DNA of 64,000 nucleotides from Gaertneriomyces semiglobifer (taxonomy: Eukaryota > Chytridiomycota > Chytridiomycetes > Spizellomycetales > Spizellomycetaceae), in assembly GCA_025558075.1 (NCBI GenBank), contig JAHLKF010000005.1:806001-870000 (forward strand). The letters run 5' to 3'. Both the position numbers and the translations under genes were made by a program. A model generated the notes under the pieces. It did no database searches. It saw only the letters and a list, made by a program, of their open reading frames with translations, and was not told the origin of the DNA. Positions 10,701-21,640 of this stretch are shown here, piece by piece; the first letter of the stretch is position 1, and every line of letters starts with the position of its first letter.

Positions 10701-13700
10701 AGCTTAAACCCGTGAAGATCGAAGCCTCTGGCGATTTAATCAGCGAGCTTAACCCCATCTCGAACCCCGACTCTCCGATTGACATCAGCGGACTCATCCC
10801 CGGTGCTGATATTTTCGAAAGGTTGAACATTGACGTGCAATCCGCGTCATTGGATACCCGCCCTGCAGCCACCTTGGGTGCCGGCGCCGCTGTCGGGTAC
10901 ACCAACCCATTGGCCCTTTCCGCCAAGTTGCCGTATGGTGGCCTTCTGGTTGGTTTGAGTGGATCAGATTTGGTTGATGTTCGCGTAGCTGAGATTCAGC
11001 TAGTGCGAGGCCCCGGTGGTATGACCCCTAAGATTATTTTGGCATTCAACAATGGTGACGCCAGCATTCCCGACAAAATGGCTGAATTTGTAAAGGAGTT
11101 CATTGACGGGCGGATTATGTTTGGTGTGACTGTGAGGAACGTACTCTTCGGTGGTAGCGCCAACGATGTCAACGATTTATTGAGTGCAGTCCACGCCGAC
11201 TTGTCTCCCTTGACAGAAGGAATCGACACCGGAAAGATCATTGATGCTGTCTTGGCCATGCTCCCTATCAAGTTCCCAGTCAAGATCCCCGATATGATGA
11301 GCAACATGGCTGGCCTTTTCGAAGGAACATTGGGCGTAGAAACTTTACCGCAAAAGACCCTTGGTGTTGACGCCGCAGTGGGCTTGAAACTTCCCTTCTC
11401 GCTTGCCCTGAATGCCGGATTTTTCTCATCAAGAATCGGCATCAACACGCACCCGCTCTTGGGGTTGAACCTTCCAACCGGTGTGCAAATTGCTCCTCCA
11501 CCCGCACCTGGTGGCTCCAGCTCCGTTGCTCTTAAGACGACTATTCCCTTCGAGGATGACGAACCCGCACAGGTAGCCGTTGGTAACGTTGTTGCCAATT
11601 TCTTTGCGGGACTACCTCTCGCCACTACCATTGATATCAACGGTCTCGCAATTGGTGTGTCTCCCAGCGACATCATTCTTGCCCTGAGCAAGATCAACTT
11701 GCGGATTCCGCTTGACCGCATCATTGCCGTTGATGGACCTACCGACATTTTCACGCTCATGAAGGGCATGGGCGTCGGCGATCAATCTATGGTCATTGGT
11801 GGTGCCGTTGTCGAGACCAGGCCCGGAAACAACCTGGGTCTTGTTGCTGACCTTGGGCTCAAGATGGGCTTGGCATTGAACGCCAAGATTGGCTATGTTG
11901 GTGCCGATGTTGGTTTGAACACGAACCCTATGTTGGAGTTCCGTTTGCCCACTGGTTTGGCGTTGGTCGCCAACAATAACGCAACGCGCTTGAACCTCAA
12001 CACTGCCCTAAGATTCACAGACAATGACGCCACTCAAACCGCTGTTGCAGTTGTAGTCAACAACTTCGTCACAGGGAAGCACCTTGGAGCCATTGTTGGA
12101 ATTGATGACTTGGCGATTGGATACTCTGAAACGGATCGTATCACCGCGTTGTCCAAGGTGGCCATCCCGGCTGATCTTGAACGTGCTTTGGCTCTGGTAG
12201 GCGTCAAGTTACCATTCTCCCTCTCGGGTGCTCTAGGTGGTCTTGATGCCAAGGTTCTCGGCGCCAAGGTTCACACCGCACCCCAAAACCGGATGCTACT
12301 GGGTGCCCAAGCCGACTTTGCCCTTCCCTTCCCGATTTCCGTCCGCCTTGGCCACGCTGCGCTATCTGCGTTGGTTGATTCCTACCCGTTGGTGGATGTT
12401 ATCCTCCCTGCTGGTTTAGGACTGAACACTACACAAGGTCGCGCTGGCCTCAACTTGGACGCTACCATGCAGTTTGTTGATGGGGACGAAGCCCAAACAT
12501 CGCTTGCGCGCATCGTGGACGACTTTTTGAACAGCGACAAGGTCGATGGCCATGTTGGAGTCAACAAAGTATTCCTTGGAAACAGTGCGGCACCTGAAGA
12601 CAGGCTTACGGTATTGTCAAAGATCGACGTCAACCTCGCTCTTGATGAAGTCATTCGCGCCGCTGGATTCTCCATTCCTATGGATATCTCTGAGCTGGCC
12701 AACTCGATCAGCAACATCGGAACCATTGATGTTGCGACCACTCCTGGACGGTCGATGGCGATCTCAGCTGGTGCAGACTTTGCCCTGCCGTTGCCATTCC
12801 CTGTCGATGCAAAGATTGGGTTCCTCGGTGCTCGCTCGGGTCTCAGCGGTAATCCTTTGCTCGACTTGAACGTACCGACTGGTATTCTCTATAACACCAT
12901 TGGTGGTAACAAAGCCATTGCCTTGAACGCGTCTGCTGTCTTCACGGATGTTGAAGCTACCCAGGACGAGGTAGCAAAGATTCTTGACCAGGTTTTGCAC
13001 AGCGACAACGTTGATAGCGTTTTCGACCTGCACGGCATCAACATTGGTGACTCTGCTAATGACTTGGTAAGTGTAAATCAGCTTTTATCGAATATATGGC
13101 ACAGTACTAACGTCTACAAAAGATCACTGCGTTCCGAAAGGTCGCCGTACACCTCGACATCGGTCGCCTTATCAAACAGATGGGTATTAAGCTGCCATTG
13201 GAGTTCGGACAAGTCGCGTCGAACCTGGATCTCGATGTGGAAAAAGTCACCATGAAGACCTTGCCGCAGAAGACGCTGCAGGTTGGAGCAGCCGCTGGCT
13301 TTACTCTACCCCTCCCCTTCAACCTCAATTTCAAAACCGGTTACTTCCATACTCGCGGTCACTCTGAGGGTGTACCATTGTTCCGTGTTTCTCTTCCCGA
13401 GCCTCTTGCCCTGAGCGCTGGTGGAGACAAGCGTAAAAACCTCAACGCAACCATGGACGTTCACTTTGATATTTCGGACGGCATGTTGTCTCCAGTCGCC
13501 ATTGCGCTTTTGGTCCAGAGGGCTCTTACGGAGGAAACATTGGGTGTCTCAGTGTCATTGGATGGCATAATCCTGGGTTCCAGTGCCGCCGAAGCTGATA
13601 TTATCACTGTTCTTCGGAAAGCAGAGTTGAAGATGGACTTGGATAAGTTGACAGAAGGAATCATTGACTTCCCTATTGATGTTAGCAAGTTCAAGGGAAT

Positions 13701-16700
13701 CGCCGGATTAGCTGACGGGACCGTTATGGTCGGAACTAAGCCAGGAAAGGTGATGGATATTTCGGCAAACATTGGCCTCAATATTCCATTCGAGCTTGAC
13801 GCTCAAATCGGTTACCTCGGCGCTGGAATCGGTGCCAGTCTTAACGGCCAGGACCCGACGCAACTCGCGAAATTCGCTCTTCCTCAAGGTCTTCGCATCT
13901 TCGGAGCGAAAGATCAACCGAAGATTGTGAACTTCACAACTGAGATTGTTTTCATTGACGACGAAGCCCAACAGATGTCAATCGCCGAGATGGTGAAAAG
14001 AGCGTTTAACGGTCCCGCAGACGACAAGGGTTATGTTCTTCAAGGCACCGCTGACGTTTTTGAGATTGCTATGGGAGCGACCAGTACTGACTTTATTGAT
14101 ATGCTTTCCATGGTTTATGCCCAAGTCCAAGCGGACCAAATCGCTGCCATGATGGGTGTGAAGCTACCTTTGCAGCTTGGTGACCTCGCCGGTAACTTGG
14201 ATGCGAAGATTGCAGACATCGCTTTAGAGACGCTGCCTCAACAGACGTTGAGCTTGGGTGCTAAGGCCGGTTTCAAGCTTCCATTGAATGTTCAAGCGAA
14301 CATCGGCTACACTGCTGCCACGATCGGCATCAACAACGAACAGTTGCTTGATGCCGCTCTGCCCAACCTCGTCATTGCGCCTGGAGCTGACAAGACAGTG
14401 TCACTGGGCGTAAATGCGACTGCGAAATTCTACGACTCCCCCAAGCTTCGACAAGAGCTCAACAGCGTTGTCGACTGGGTCCTTAACGGTGGTGACAAGA
14501 GTGCAATCGCCAATTTACGCAACGTTTTCCTCGGAAACAGCGCCAATCCTGCCGACAGCATTACCGCGTTCTCCAAGATCGATGTACCGATCGAGCTCGC
14601 CACATTCTTACCAGGCCTTGGCATTAAGGTTCCGCTGGACCTCACTGGAGCCATGAAGGACGTCAATTTGCAGATTGGAGGTGATGTTGATCTTGCTGTG
14701 ATGCCTGGAAAGGTTGTCAAGTTCAGTGGTACTGCTGGCATCAAACTTCCGTTCAACGTCAATGTGAAAGCTGGATGGGTCGGCGCTGATGCGGCAGTCA
14801 ATGACGCGCCCCTCGCGCGCGTGGGTATGCCCCTCACAATTGCACCAGATGCTAACGGTAATGTTGCCTTGACGGTGAATACCAACGTGCAGATCATTGA
14901 GGATGCGGAGAAGACACCTGTTGCTGTCGCCACGGTAGTAGACCAGTACTTCAGCGGCGCGGAGATGGAAAGCACAGCTGGCGTCGCTGGAATCAGATTT
15001 GGTTTCAGTGAGACAGATGTGATCGGCGCCTTTACTGAGCTTCGAGTTGCACTGCCCTTGAAGGCAATCGTTGGCAAGGAAAACCGCCTGGAACCTGGAA
15101 AGATTATTGCTGATCTTATCCGCGATTCACAAGGCGGGCTTTCGTCCCTCGTGCTGCGCCAACTTGGCTTTGGTATCGCACCGAACAACGAGTTGGACGC
15201 TGCCATCAAAGTCGGCATCCCCGGTCTTCAACTGCCTATCAAGGTGGCCGCCAATGTTCCGTACATTCATATCGATGATTTGAACCTTGCCATTGAGAAG
15301 TTTAAGATGCCGCTTGCCGCCGCGACTATGAATGCATTGGAGTTGACGAAGGCCATGGACTTTGGTACTCTTGCTAAGATCAATATCAAGGACTCGGATG
15401 AGCTAGCTGGTATGATCAAGAACTACTTCGACATCTACAAGCAAACCAAGCATCTCCCCGGAAGCCTTGGTCTCGGAAGCATGATTATCGGTACCGGCCC
15501 CAATGATGCCATATTGGCCCTCAGTAAATCCAACCTACCCATCATGGTAGATCCGATAGTGCAAGCTCTTGCTGCTGCCATCACTGATGGTGGAAGTAAT
15601 GGTGGGCTTGACATCTCGGTTACGGTCGGAGCGGACGGTACTATCACGGCTATTGTGAAACATCCATTGATCGGTGAAGCACGCATTGGTATCACCAAGG
15701 TGGACGTCAACTTCGGCGCCGGCCAAACCATTAATACCGGTATTGCTGTGAACATGGCACTTCCCTTCCCGTTGACACTGGATCTTCCATACTTCTCCGT
15801 CAAAACTGGAGTTGATGATATCACGAAGGTTCCCTTCTTAGATGCGCTAATGGCCGGCCTGAAAACCGGTGGTGGCACAAACAGCACGAACTCGGCTCTT
15901 GGATTAGGTCTCGACATGAAGTTCCACGACGGTGAAATCCTCCAACGCAAAATTGCCGGTTTGGTTGCTCTCCTTATGGCTAAGCAGAGTATTCCTGGTG
16001 ACCTTGTGCTCGCTGGTATTGGAATTGGAAGTTCTCCTGACAATCAGATCAAGGCCTTCTCAAAGCTTGAATTGGCGATCCCCTTCAACTGGCTTTTCGG
16101 CACTGCCGGAAATGCTCAGGCATCCATCGGCAGTCCGATTGACCTCATCAAGGCTATTGGGTTGAAACTATCGAACCTTTCTGCCAAGACTGAATCTGGA
16201 CGCCGTCTCGTTGCGGGCGTGCAGGCCGGTTTTAGCAGCAACTTCCCTCTCACAATCACTGGTCTGAACCACTTCGCTATGACGGGTGGCATCGACGAAT
16301 CGAGAGAATCTTTCGTGGACGTGTTTGATGCAGCTATCACCGGGTTAAACGTTGCTCCTGGTGCGAACAGCCTTAACCTTGGCGCGGGACTCACCTTCCC
16401 GTCTGATGGGAAAATTCAGGATGCTGTTGCCAAGCTTTTCAGGGACATTCTGAAGCCAGATTCGTTGACTCAAAGTGTTGCTGTCTCCAAGCTGGTATTC
16501 GGTACCAGTGAGGCGGATGGCATCAAATGCTTCAGGCTGGCTCGTCTGGGTATATCCGCCAAAGCACTGATTGGCGAAACCCCTGACGCCAGTTCGCTCA
16601 TCGAACTCATCGGTCAAATAATCGGAGTGGATTTGAAAAACATGACACCTGATCAGTTGATGAAGATGCTCCGCGTTAACAGAGCTATTGCTGATCTTGG

Positions 16701-18927
16701 ACAGCCCGGAACCATCTCCTTGGACTTGGACGCTGGACTGACGAACCTTACGTTGACCGCAGATGTCAACTTCGGATACGTCTTCTCTGCCGCTGCCCTG
16801 AACGAAGAGAAGTTAGCTGATGTCCACTTTGCCGACGGATTGCACGTTGTATCGAAAGACAACATGCTTGCCCTCGCTCTGAAGCTGGCACTCGAAGTGA
16901 ACGACTCTGACCAGATCCAAACAATCATTGCTGATATCATCAACAAGGTTATCGCGGGAACTGCCACAGACGACACTGCCGGACTTTCGGGTCTTCTCTT
17001 CGGAGTTAGCCGAGATGATAGTATCGACACTTTCGCCAAAGCCAACATTGCTATGAAGATTCAACCGTTTGTGAAGGCGATCAGCGACTTCATCAAGCCA
17101 ATCTTGGACGGTGCTCTCAACGGTGATTTCAAGATGCCTGAAGGCTGGGGACTAGACGCAATTGACGTGGACTCTGAAGGCGAGAACACTCTGGGTATTG
17201 ACATTGCCGGCCACTCCCCCAACAACGGACAGTTCGGACTGAATCTTCCGTACGCGACCATGGGTGTTGCGCTGGACAAGCACGATTTCGTCAAACCGGT
17301 TATAGAGAATATTCGCCTGGATGGTGGAAAGCTGGGTGGGCATATTGCTACCGAAATGATCAAGGATGAACTGGTGATCAAGGTGCTTGGAGTTTTCCTC
17401 AGCGATCTTGTCTTCCATCGTCCCCTGACACTCCGGCCGCAAGTTGCCAGTGTAAAGGGCATCGTTTTCGGTACCAAAGAACGCCCTTTCAACCTTCTGA
17501 GAAAGGTTGACGCATCGATCACACTTACAGACATTATTGACAGAGTTTGGAAGCATATGAACGAGAATCAAATCGAAATCGACGATATTGACGTTGTCAT
17601 GACTCAACGCGGATTCGAAGGCCCTGTAAAGATTCCCGTCGGTGCCAACATTCCTCTCAACCTCAAATGGAGTACAGTGGATACCCATATCTGGTACCGA
17701 GTCGGCGGTCAAGGACAGCAATACCATGTCTCCGAAGTCGTCTTCAACGGACTCAGATTGGTCAACGGTGCTGTGGAATTCACAATTGGTATTTTCCCGG
17801 ACCCGGACCCAGTGAATGGTATCATTGAGCCATTGCATGAAGCTCTTGAAAGACTCCTCACCTGGAATTCGTTCTCTCGCAACTCTGCAATGGGATACGT
17901 CACCTTCGTTGGTAGCAACGGTGTTAAAATGACTACGTTCGACAAGATGCATCTCCCGAGTCCCGATCTCACCCTGTGGGAGCCTCTCTATGTCAAAATT
18001 CCGGTGCTGATTCCACCAATTCAAGATGGTGGTATTGCTCCTTTACCTTTCGGGGCGGAAATTTGGTTCCCCAACCCTTGGGCCCTCGGTATTGAAGTCG
18101 GCAGAGTCCACATCGCTGCTCGCAATGGTGGTCGTGATTTGATTCGCCTGCAGACCACTGGCATCGGTCAAATTCTCAACAAGAACGACGGAGGAGCAAC
18201 GAAAGGTACTCGGAACTTTATCTTCGGTGTGATTCTTCCGATCAACTTCGGCGACATTCTCAAGAACATCCTTAACCCCATCGGAGCCATCAGAGATTTC
18301 TTCCAGCAACTCAAGGATCTCTTCAACCCTAACGCCTACGACCTAGTAATCACTTCTATTGACCGTGATAACAAAGAGATTGTCTGGTTTACCAAGTGCA
18401 TGGACGTCATCCTTACCCCGCGATTCTTGGGCAAGAGTTTGATGCCGATCATCACTGCGCTGCTCACCAAAGCCATTATCAATGCCTTTGGAGTGTGGTT
18501 CAAGATTCCGTTCTTGAAGCTGGAAGACCTTCCATTCATCAAGCCGCTTTCTCAAGAGGCTGACCGTATTTTGGCGGGATTGCATCCCAACATTCGCTTC
18601 GACAGTCCTTTCATGGGCAACCAAAACAACCTCGTCGCTCAGGCGCTTACGCCGGAAATGTTCGGTTTGCCGGCCCTCAACTTACCCGCAAACTTCACTT
18701 TGGAAGGTATCCCCGCCGACAATACCACAGTCATCACAACCACACTCCCAGCTGCCCCGACATCGGCCCTTCCATCAGTCTCTGCAACCCCGACAGAAGC
18801 TGCCCCTGCTCCCTCGGTGACACCTGCTCCTTCTGACGTACCACCTGTACCAGCTCAGGAAAACGAGCCCACTACTCCCATTGCCAAACGCCGTCTCCAA
18901 CGACGCAAATACTTCATGCGGACATAA
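7792..18927 (+). CDS. Giant membrane-anchored DUF3712/LEA2-like tandem-repeat protein
   Basis: Four exons (7792-8049, 8116-8794, 8856-13066, 13123-18927) join in phase to 3,650 residues. The first 116 residues are polar and should be cytosolic; they end in CNGRFKR, followed by one membrane helix at about 117-141. The remaining 3,500 residues would lie outside the cytosol (type II topology). This start, with the VLVP exit of the helix, resembles fungal DUF3712 proteins, often labelled pre-rRNA processing protein; yeast Tag1 (YLR173W), a vacuolar membrane protein linked to autophagy termination, is to my knowledge a relative. The outer part is a chain of similar units of about 155-165 residues, each with a PFxL-type block, an ILxLSK-type block and a GxSxxDxI block. 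The last 80 residues are Pro/Ser/Thr-rich and then basic (RRLQRRK). Known relatives are far shorter. Family assignment is fairly firm; the compartment is inferred. Confidence 0.85.
9700..17900 (+). repeat. Array of at least 15 degenerate protein-level repeats
   Basis: Within the giant gene, one pattern recurs about every 455-500 nt. A handy marker is the G-x-S-x-x-D-x-I-x-x-(L/F)-(S/R)-K block, seen in diverged forms near 10190, 11140, 11640, 12105, 12565, 13040, 13565, 14520, 14995, 15480, 16020, 16495, 16990 and 17460. A second marker, T-x-P-x-x-x-L-x-x-x-A-x-x-G-(F/L) followed by LPF, recurs near 11340, 11815, 12270, 12735, 13260, 13735, 14230 and 14700. The copies differ too much at DNA level to be a recent amplification. 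Copy numbers come from reading by eye. Confidence 0.75.
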
Positions 18928-19460
18928 GCCGAACGGCGAATACGCACACTTTTCTAGTTTCGATTACCTTCTATGTTTCTCGACAGTGTGGGAATGTAGA
19001 ATAGCGAGGTCTCATACCAATTTTTTCTATAGTAGTATGTAATTTGATCGCAATTGACTTTATAGGACTTCAATCAATATAAGACTGAATTCTCACTTCC
19101 CACTGGCGTACACCTGGACGGTCAATAATAGCCTTGAGCAGTGTGAGAAATGTGTTTTACTTAAAGAATAAGCGGAATGTCCATACAAGGCCCAGCGAGA
19201 TTGCTACATAGCAATCCGCTATTCGAGAGTAATCGGCTAGACCCGACAAAGTAACAGCAGCAATAGCGGGTTTTGGCCGAAGGGGAATCAATCTTTGCTA
19301 TAAGTAAATATCATTTACATATACACCATAGGCGCAACGTGTATTTACACAAGGCTATCCAAAAATGCTACATCTACAGTGTATCTACAGTGTCACTCGA
19401 CAAGCAATGAATCAGTCAAACAGATCTCCACCCGAAAGAAAAGCTTAGGTGGCAGATGAA
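18928..19460. other. Convergent 3' intergenic region, 533 bp
   Basis: This AT-rich stretch lies between the ends of the giant gene (+) and the Egh16-like gene (-). It should hold both 3' untranslated regions. An AATAAT run and several TATA-rich words are present, but no exact AATAAA signal could be assigned with confidence. No open frame of interest was seen. Confidence 0.5.
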
Positions 19461-20762
19461 TTACTGTCCTCGGAAGAAGTTGGGGAACGTGACAGCCGCA
19501 GAGGTCTTGCCAGTAATGCCTGCATTGGCGTCACCGGCTCCCGTGTTTCCGGTACCAGCTCCAGTGTTACCAGTGCCTGCTCCAGTTTGTCCCTCTCCGG
19601 CTCCAGTTTGTCCTTGGCCGGCTCCAGTGTTACCCGTGCCTGCTCCAGTTTGTCCTTGGCCGGTTCCGTTGCCAGCACCAGTCTGCCCTTCGCCTGCTCC
19701 TGTCTGTCCTTTGCCAGCTCCAGTTTGTCCCTGGCCAGTTCCATTGCCAGCACCAGTCTGTCCCTCGCCGGCTCCAGTTTGTCCCTGGCCGGTTCCGTTG
19801 CCAGCACCAGTCTGTCCTTCGCCTGCTCCAGTCTGCCCTTTGCCGGCACCAGTCTGTCCGTTTCCGTTGCCAGCTCCAGTCTGCTCCTCATCGTTTCCAT
19901 TGCCAGCGCCAGTCTGTCCCTGGCCGTTTCCGTTTCCATTGCCAGCGCCAGTCTGTCCCTGGCCGTTTCCGTTTCCGTTGCCGGCTCCAGTCTGTCCCTG
20001 GCCGTTTCCGTTTCCGTTGCCAGCTCCAGTCTCTTCCTCATCGTTTCTGTTTCCATTGCCGGCTCCAGTCTGTCCCTGTCCCTGGCCGTTTCCGTTTCCA
20101 TTTCCGTTGCCGGCTCCAGTTTGTCCCTGTCCGTTTCCGTTGCCAGCACCAGTCTGTTCCTCAGCGTTTCCGTTTCCGTTGCCGGCTCCAGTCTGTCCTT
20201 GGCCATTGCCGTTGCCATTACCAGCACCAGTCTGTCCGTTGCCATTACCGGCACCAGTCTGTCCGTTACCGGCACCGGTGTCCGCGCCTCCGGCTGCCGC
20301 TCCAGCGGTAGTGACTAGAGCGCAAGAACCAAAGCCACGGTTGCCACCAGCTTGCTTAATCTGCATGATACAACCGCCTTGAGGGCAGTTGAGGTCCGCC
20401 GGGACGGTGAAGGTGAATGGGTGGTTCTTTCCAGTAGTACCGGCTGGCGCTTGCTTGTTCCGACCAGGCACTTGCGCAGTGACTTCGGCAGTAGCGGTGA
20501 AGGCGTTACCGGCACCAGTGGTATCGAAGCTTACTCGAAGCGGACCAGCACCATCGCCGTTTTGAATGAACCACTCCATAGTTACTGATTGACCGGGAGT
20601 GAGTTGGGCTACTGGTGTGGCAGCGGCGAGGTTGGCATTTCCACAGTTGTTGGCAATCTGTGTGATCCGGTTGGACACGGGCGCAGGATCAGCAAGACGA
20701 CCGTGCGCCGAGACAGATGCGGCGGAGGCAAGAGCCACCAGGGCAAAGACTTTCATGTACAT
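19461..20762 (-). CDS. Secreted Egh16-like protein with Gly/Asn/Gln repeat tail
   Basis: One uninterrupted frame gives 433 residues. Residues 1-19 form a signal peptide ending VSA, with cleavage predicted just before HGRLADP, so the mature protein would start with His. Residues 20 to about 155 match the Egh16-like family (gEgh16/MAS, DUF3129): a CGNAN block, LTPGQSVTMEW, NGDGAGPLRVSFDTTG, a VPGRN block, and paired Cys residues at NCPQGGC and GSC. These are fungal secreted proteins expressed during surface contact or infection; their biochemical activity is not settled as far as I know. The remaining 260 or so residues are repeats of TGAG followed by GNGNGQGQ, a flexible linker or wall-embedded tail. 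No C-terminal GPI signal is seen. A second in-frame Met two codons in could also be the start. A TATA box lies about 140 bp upstream. Confidence 0.8.
   Translation of the reverse strand: MYMKVFALVALASAASVSAHGRLADPAPVSNRITQIANNCGNANLAAATPVAQLTPGQSVTMEWFIQNGDGAGPLRVSFDTTGAGNAFTATAEVTAQVPGRNKQAPAGTTGKNHPFTFTVPADLNCPQGGCIMQIKQAGGNRGFGSCALVTTAGAAAGGADTGAGNGQTGAGNGNGQTGAGNGNGNGQGQTGAGNGNGNAEEQTGAGNGNGQGQTGAGNGNGNGNGQGQGQTGAGNGNRNDEEETGAGNGNGNGQGQTGAGNGNGNGQGQTGAGNGNGNGQGQTGAGNGNDEEQTGAGNGNGQTGAGKGQTGAGEGQTGAGNGTGQGQTGAGEGQTGAGNGTGQGQTGAGKGQTGAGEGQTGAGNGTGQGQTGAGTGNTGAGQGQTGAGEGQTGAGTGNTGAGTGNTGAGDANAGITGKTSAAVTFPNFFRGQ
19525..20285 (-). repeat. Coding minisatellite encoding (TGAGNGNGQGQ)n
   Basis: Tandem imperfect copies of a 27-48-bp unit encode the Gly/Asn/Gln/Thr/Ala tail of the Egh16-like protein. 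On the + strand the unit is C/T rich (repeated CCAGTCTGTCC words). Because no copy contains a stop in several other frames, long mirror frames of about 290-310 codons appear on the + strand; these are artefacts. Near-identical neighbouring copies suggest recent slippage or recombination, so length variation between strains is expected. Confidence 0.85.
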
Positions 20763-21640
20763 TCTGCCAGGATATTATCTAACTGTGTGGAAGTATCGAA
20801 GCTTGACGGAGATTCTTTTGTGAATGATTGAATGGAATTATCGAGTTGTGGATGGGATGGAATGGGTGAGGAGAAGCGAGAAACGATAGCCGATGGAGCT
20901 TTTATAAGATCCCCGTCGTACGCTGATGATTCTTCCCTTCGAAACCTTTCATTGACGGAATTCCGGCAAGGCAAGGACTGATCATCCAAGTCATGTTTCC
21001 AAAACAATATCATTTGCTTTATTCCAATTCCCAAATTTCCAATTTCCCGCATCCAAATCGAAGTTCGCGACGCCGGTCGTGTGGCGGCCGTTGGGCTGAA
21101 TTTCCTCTTCAAAACCGGGGACTCCACAAATCCACGCAAAGGACCATTAAAACGATTCATCGCAATGTGTGGCATGACACAATGAAACGCTTTCCCGAAT
21201 TATTGACCTCTCCCTTTCCAATATCCCACACGACCACTCCCATCCACACCACCAGTATTAGTACCAGCCCGTCGTGTCAATGGAATCGGCAATCGCAGAC
21301 TGGCATTTGGTGCCTCAATAAAGAACCCTCGTCGCATAACACACGCCCCCCGCCGCCGTCATATCAATCCGTTCGCCATCGTCCGTTTGGGAATCGCAGG
21401 TCGTTAAATTGCAAAAATGAAATTGGAAACGCCGTCGCGAATGGGAAACTTGAAACGGTGCGTGGGAAAGTGGGGTCACGTGTAGTGATTTATTATGTCA
21501 GCGTCGGAGTGAGGTAAGCGCTGAGGTAAGCGGTTGACGCGTGAGTTCAGTCAGTTTAACTCGGCACACGACGCAGAACCGAAATGGCCAAAAGTATGTG
21601 TGTGTTCACGATACAGACTATGTACATGTAACGGCACCCA
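20763..21640. other. Intergenic region, 878 bp
   Basis: This lies upstream of the Egh16-like gene (-) and downstream of the CBM21-like gene (-). It should contain the Egh16 promoter, including the TATA box at 20898-20905, and the 3' end of the other gene. A 174-codon frame at 20993-21517 (+) is Ser/Thr/His/Pro-rich, without a domain or conserved pattern, and is not called. Confidence 0.5.
20898..20905 (-). promoter_or_regulatory. TATA box of the Egh16-like gene
   Basis: TATAAAAG reads on the minus strand about 136 bp upstream of the start codon at 20762. Such a strong TATA element fits a highly regulated secreted-protein gene. The transcription start site is not known. Confidence 0.45.

Noticed and set aside
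19449..20382. Two long + strand open frames (289 and 308 codons; Ser-rich and Pro-Ala-Pro-Val-Cys-rich)
   Set aside because: They mirror the coding minisatellite of the minus-strand Egh16-like gene; the repeat lacks stops in other frames. The minus-strand frame has a signal peptide and a known domain.
20993..21517. 174-codon + strand frame
   Set aside because: Ser/Thr/His/Pro-rich with no recognisable pattern, placed in the promoter region of the Egh16-like gene.
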